Below are positions 57,301 through 60,112 of a DNA stretch of 60,112 nt, one piece after another. Within the stretch, counting starts at the first letter, position 1. Every line of letters begins with the position of its first letter. The translations under genes were made by a program, and so were the position numbers. Under the pieces are notes generated by a model. The model had not been told where the DNA came from, ran no database searches, and saw only the letters and a list, made by a program, of their open reading frames with translations. The stretch is from positions 8,147-68,258 of the forward strand of contig JADHZB010001904.1 of the NCBI GenBank assembly GCA_015657535.1, in the 5' to 3' direction. Origin of the DNA: Nephromyces sp. MM_2019. Taxonomy: Eukaryota > Apicomplexa > Aconoidasida > Nephromycida.

Positions 57301-59817
57301 AGGAGTAGGTACGTGTAGATTTAGCGCATCAAGACAGAAGTGTAGGAGTGTGCAGATTCAGGGCATCAACAGAGAAGCCTATTAGCATGTAGATTCAGCG
57401 CCTGAACGAGCTAGCTTTTACGCTAGAATGAGGCACTACAAAAAGTTGCACACACTCTATGATATAGAGGCTTCATATAACCGCACACACAACTCTAGCG
57501 CTGCGATTCCCTCATTTAATGGATTGTAAGCTTCTTTCGTATGCTTCTCACTGTATAGTGCCCACAAAGTGTTGTAGAGAAGTGAATTATATAATGAAGG
57601 CAGCTAGAAACAGCGATTTGGGAACAACACACAGTGGAGCTCAGCTGAACTCTACTAGAAACAACCAGAGTATGCTTCAACTGAGAGTTCAAGCAGCCCT
57701 TTTTGTGGGAACAGCGAAAGCTCCAAGTCAAAAACTCTCGCAAAAAAGGTGATGAAATAGACTAGGATGTGTGCGAAAAATGATGTTTTTTGAGAAGCTT
57801 TGAGGCCAGGAAAAAAATAAGTAGAGAAGCTGAGAAGCTTTGTATTGAAGAGGTTTCTGCTATGCTTTCCAGCGGCTGATATTTAAATATATCCGCCAAA
57901 AAACTGTGAAAATGCTTGGAAACTCTTATGGACTAAATCGGGTTCTCAACTGCATCTTTCAGTGTGCAGATTACGAGAGCTTCTTTCAACGAGGTCTCTT
58001 TGAGGGGTGTGTCTGGGGGGTGGATTTGTTGGGTGTCTTCTGGGTGTGTCTCTCGGGGGTGCATCGTTGTGAGGTTTCCATGGGGGGGTTCTCGGGGGTT
58101 GTCGCTCGGGGGGGTGCGTTTTTGTGGGGTTTCTTTGCGGGGTGTATTCATGTAGAGTCGTTCTCGCCGGTGTCTCCAAGGAGCACCTATTTCCATGGCA
58201 TCTTCTCAAGTAAAACAGAGAGAATCAAAAACCCTCCTCTCAAATTCCCAACAAAAAATTACTATTCTACGTTTCAAGTCAAAAACCGTGCATACACACA
58301 CATCAAAAGCAAACTACCTACCTTGCTTGTTCCTACAGAAGCATCAAAAAGCCTATACAACTCCCTCAGCTGCGTTTGACATTGATTGAACTGGCCCAAG
58401 TCATGATTGATAAGGGCTAGACGAGCATTCGTTTCATAAACTTCGATAGTAAAATCTTTCTTTATACCCTGCACCGTCAAGTCTTGCCGTATAGATCGAA
58501 ATTGTTCCTCAATATACGGCCATCCCAGCGTCTTATACCTTCAAAAATCATTTCAAACAAATTTGGGGGAAAAAAAGTCACACACACACACACACACACT
58601 TTCATGTATCACTTCACACACCAAAAAGTAGTAGTAGCACACACGCAAATACGCGTATACTAAAGATGCAATTCCAAACACGAGTAAACAATTATATCAA
58701 CATGAAGCCAAAACATAGAATATTCGCCTTTTGTAGAAACAATGATGAAATATTACTAAAGCATTTTTTTCACAGAATCTCCTCATTTAAATATCATCGT
58801 TAGTATCTTCAGCATACACCTTCAAACCACAGCAATAAATACTGGAAAATCTTCACAAAAAAAGGCGAAAATTACAAAGAAATTACAGCATCATCCCATA
58901 ACTTATTCCTATTCCACTAATTAGCTACGCAGAGCCGAAGAGAATGGCTATATATACAAAAAAGTCTTCGGATTTGCTTACTTTTCTTGGACAAAAATGA
59001 AAGACTCCCGTAATACAGATTCCGGCCTTATCTGCAAAAGTTACGAATAGTTTCGTAGAAAAGTCATCATGAAGAAACTACACACCAAATGCAGAAAAGG
59101 GCAATGGAAGAAGGAAAAAGCAAAGCATTTTCTCCTTTAAGTATGGAGAAAACTGAAATAAATCGGTGAAAAACAACGCACACACACACACCTAGAATAG
59201 AGCTGGGAAAAAAAGGGTGGAGTTCGTAGGTTGAAAGAAGTTAGAAAAATGCACACACACAACTGGAAAAACTCACTCAAATAAAATATTACAAATTCAC
59301 CCTTTCAAACGCCTTCAATGCCACTGAGTAAAGATATTGCAATATACTTAGTCTTCGAATCTATCACATAAAGCCTTAAAACCAGGGTGTGTGTAGCACT
59401 TTTTTCTCCATTCTAAGTCTTTGCTTCGAGAAGCTAAAGCGAATGCTATACGAGCTAATGAGTTAGCAAGCAATATAGCAGGAGGAATCTTCAATAATAA
59501 CAGCATTAAACGTGTGTTAAAGAGCGGTAAAAGATGCTCTTAAGGCAAGCCAGTGTAGGTACAATGAAAATTTCAAAGCAGCCAACAATTGTCATGATAA
59601 AAACTCAATAAAAAGGTTTGAAATTTCATAAAGCGCCTACCATTTCAGGTATAGGAACTCCTGTTAATCGAAGAAAGGGTTTCTCTAGATCAGTGCTAGT
59701 GCCGACTATCTTCACTGCTTGTTTTATATTCGTAACAGCAGAAGTTGAAGAGGAATTTTCTTCAAGTTCTGAGCCAATGTATGAATCATTAATCGATACT
59801 GCATTTGCTTCGGTGTT
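54315..59817 (-). CDS. SAC3/GANP-family protein, LENG8/THP3 type (5' incomplete)
   Basis: Exons in transcription order (complement): 59817-59641, 59488-59400, 58538-58318, 57075-57031, 55740-55554, 55013-54933 and 54429-54315. Phases close, giving 304 aa to the TGA at 54317-54315. Family hallmarks: [19 protein letters not shown] (exon 1), [20 protein letters not shown] and [10 protein letters not shown] with FNQCQTQL (exon 3), WLVFRIIY (exon 4), [17 protein letters not shown] (exon 5) and [20 protein letters not shown] (exon 6). SAC3/GANP proteins are PCI-like helical scaffolds; the LENG8/THP3 branch acts in nuclear mRNA processing and export. The seen part begins in phase 0 after a strong acceptor (TTTTCTTCTCAG), so the N-terminus lies beyond the window. 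Borders of exons 2-5 are less certain: exons 2 and 3 use TTGAAG acceptors, exon 4 is only 45 nt, and exon 5 may start at 55771. Confidence 0.9.
57300..57410. repeat. 37-nt tandem repeat, three diverged copies
   Basis: Copies align on GTAGATTTAGCGCATCAA (57315), GCAGATTCAGGGCATCAA (57352) and GTAGATTCAGCGCCTGAA (57389), with an exact 37-nt spacing. The array lies in the intron between exons 3 and 4 of the SAC3-family gene. Confidence 0.85.
57995..58150. repeat. G-run-rich block (potential G-quadruplex) in the SAC3-gene intron
   Basis: The + strand has at least eight runs of four to seven G within about 150 nt, many in a degenerate (T)CTCGGGGGT-like context. On the transcribed RNA this is a C-rich tract, because the gene runs on the minus strand. 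A 157-codon plus frame that crosses it (57906-58379) also overlaps a SAC3 exon antisense and is not called as a gene. Confidence 0.85.
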
Positions 59818-60112
59818 CTGAGAAGAAAACTAATAATACAACGTCAAAGCGTCAATGTTTACACACTAGATGTGAAGGAATATATGTATTTTTTCATGTG
59901 AAGATGATTAGTGAAAAGGGGTGGGTGTATGTACAGTGCAAATCTAGACAGACTATGGCTGAATTCATTGCGTGCACAATGCAAATCTATACAGATTATG
60001 GGTGAAGCTACTGTACGTACACTTGAAATCTAGAAAAATGATGGCTGTATTCACTGCGTGTAAAAAGCTTGAACTTAATCAAGATGCATTATAATCTCAG
60101 GTGTATCTACAC
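59818..60112. other. SAC3-gene upstream intron or 5' region
   Basis: Begins with the acceptor polypyrimidine tract (complement) and then enters a tandem repeat. No upstream exon of the SAC3-family gene was found before the window edge. Confidence 0.5.
59938..60066. repeat. 43-nt tandem repeat, three diverged copies
   Basis: Copies align on GCAAATCTAGACAGACTATG (59938), GCAAATCTATACAGATTATG (59981) and TGAAATCTAGAAAAATGATG (60024), spaced exactly 43 nt apart. The array may continue past the window edge. Confidence 0.85.

Noticed and set aside
57906..58379. 157-codon plus-strand frame
   Set aside because: It runs antisense through exon 3 of the SAC3-family gene and through the G-run block, and its Gly/Val/Phe composition follows the repeat.

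Overview
This is a eukaryotic nuclear window. Coding sequence is broken into short exons (about 45-340 nt) by canonical GT-AG introns that are mostly 150-1300 nt long. DNA is moderately AT-rich, with T-rich introns and many TG/CA microsatellites and minisatellites. There are no bacterial operons, no tRNA or rRNA genes that I can see, and no recognisable transposon. The best conserved protein, a 26S proteasome ATPase, has a C-terminal region ([14 protein letters not shown]...) that I associate with apicomplexan/alveolate homologues. An apicomplexan or related alveolate protist is therefore my best guess, but this is inference only. All recognised genes use ordinary stop codons (TAA, TAG and TGA all occur).

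Four genes or gene groups can be read with real support. (1) 33251-40713, + strand: a complete 11-exon gene for proteasome regulatory ATPase Rpt3 (PSMC4 family). It is 417 aa, and every exon phase closes. (2) 54315-59817, - strand: a seven-exon (or longer, 5' incomplete) gene of the SAC3/GANP family, LENG8/THP3 type. (3) About 14367-17220, + strand: a five-exon gene for a small CCCH zinc-finger protein, whose last zinc ligand lies in the next exon. (4) 8085-8572, - strand: the last two exons of an unidentified conserved-looking gene, followed downstream on the same strand by a 108-codon reading frame (7490-7816).

Between RPT3 and the SAC3 gene, 44.7-54.2 kb holds a series of minus-strand exons. 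They belong to one or more large genes I cannot identify; one 256-codon exon has weak Sel1/TPR-like character. In the left half (0-33 kb) several short plus-str exons have good splice sites (4543-4922, 19136-19228, 21249-21313, 25014-25170, 27718-27924, 28786-29173). They are only fragments of genes, and one (28786-29173) may carry an AP2-like domain.

The rest is intron and intergenic DNA. It is rich in tandem repeats with units of 18, 24, 27, 29, 30, 37, 43 and 45 nt, plus a 32-bp perfect palindrome and a 12-bp-stem inverted repeat. From about 2 to 30 kb the + strand is T/G-rich, and from about 53 to 60 kb it is A/C-rich. This matches the direction of the identified genes and looks like an intron-composition signature of transcription direction. 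The most solid functional theme is protein and RNA quality control (proteasome base ATPase, SAC3-domain factor, CCCH RNA-binding candidate). The genes are dispersed, and nothing suggests they are co-regulated. I did not find a convincing new multi-gene system. The best candidates for new biology are the unidentified minus-strand exon series and the CCCH protein.
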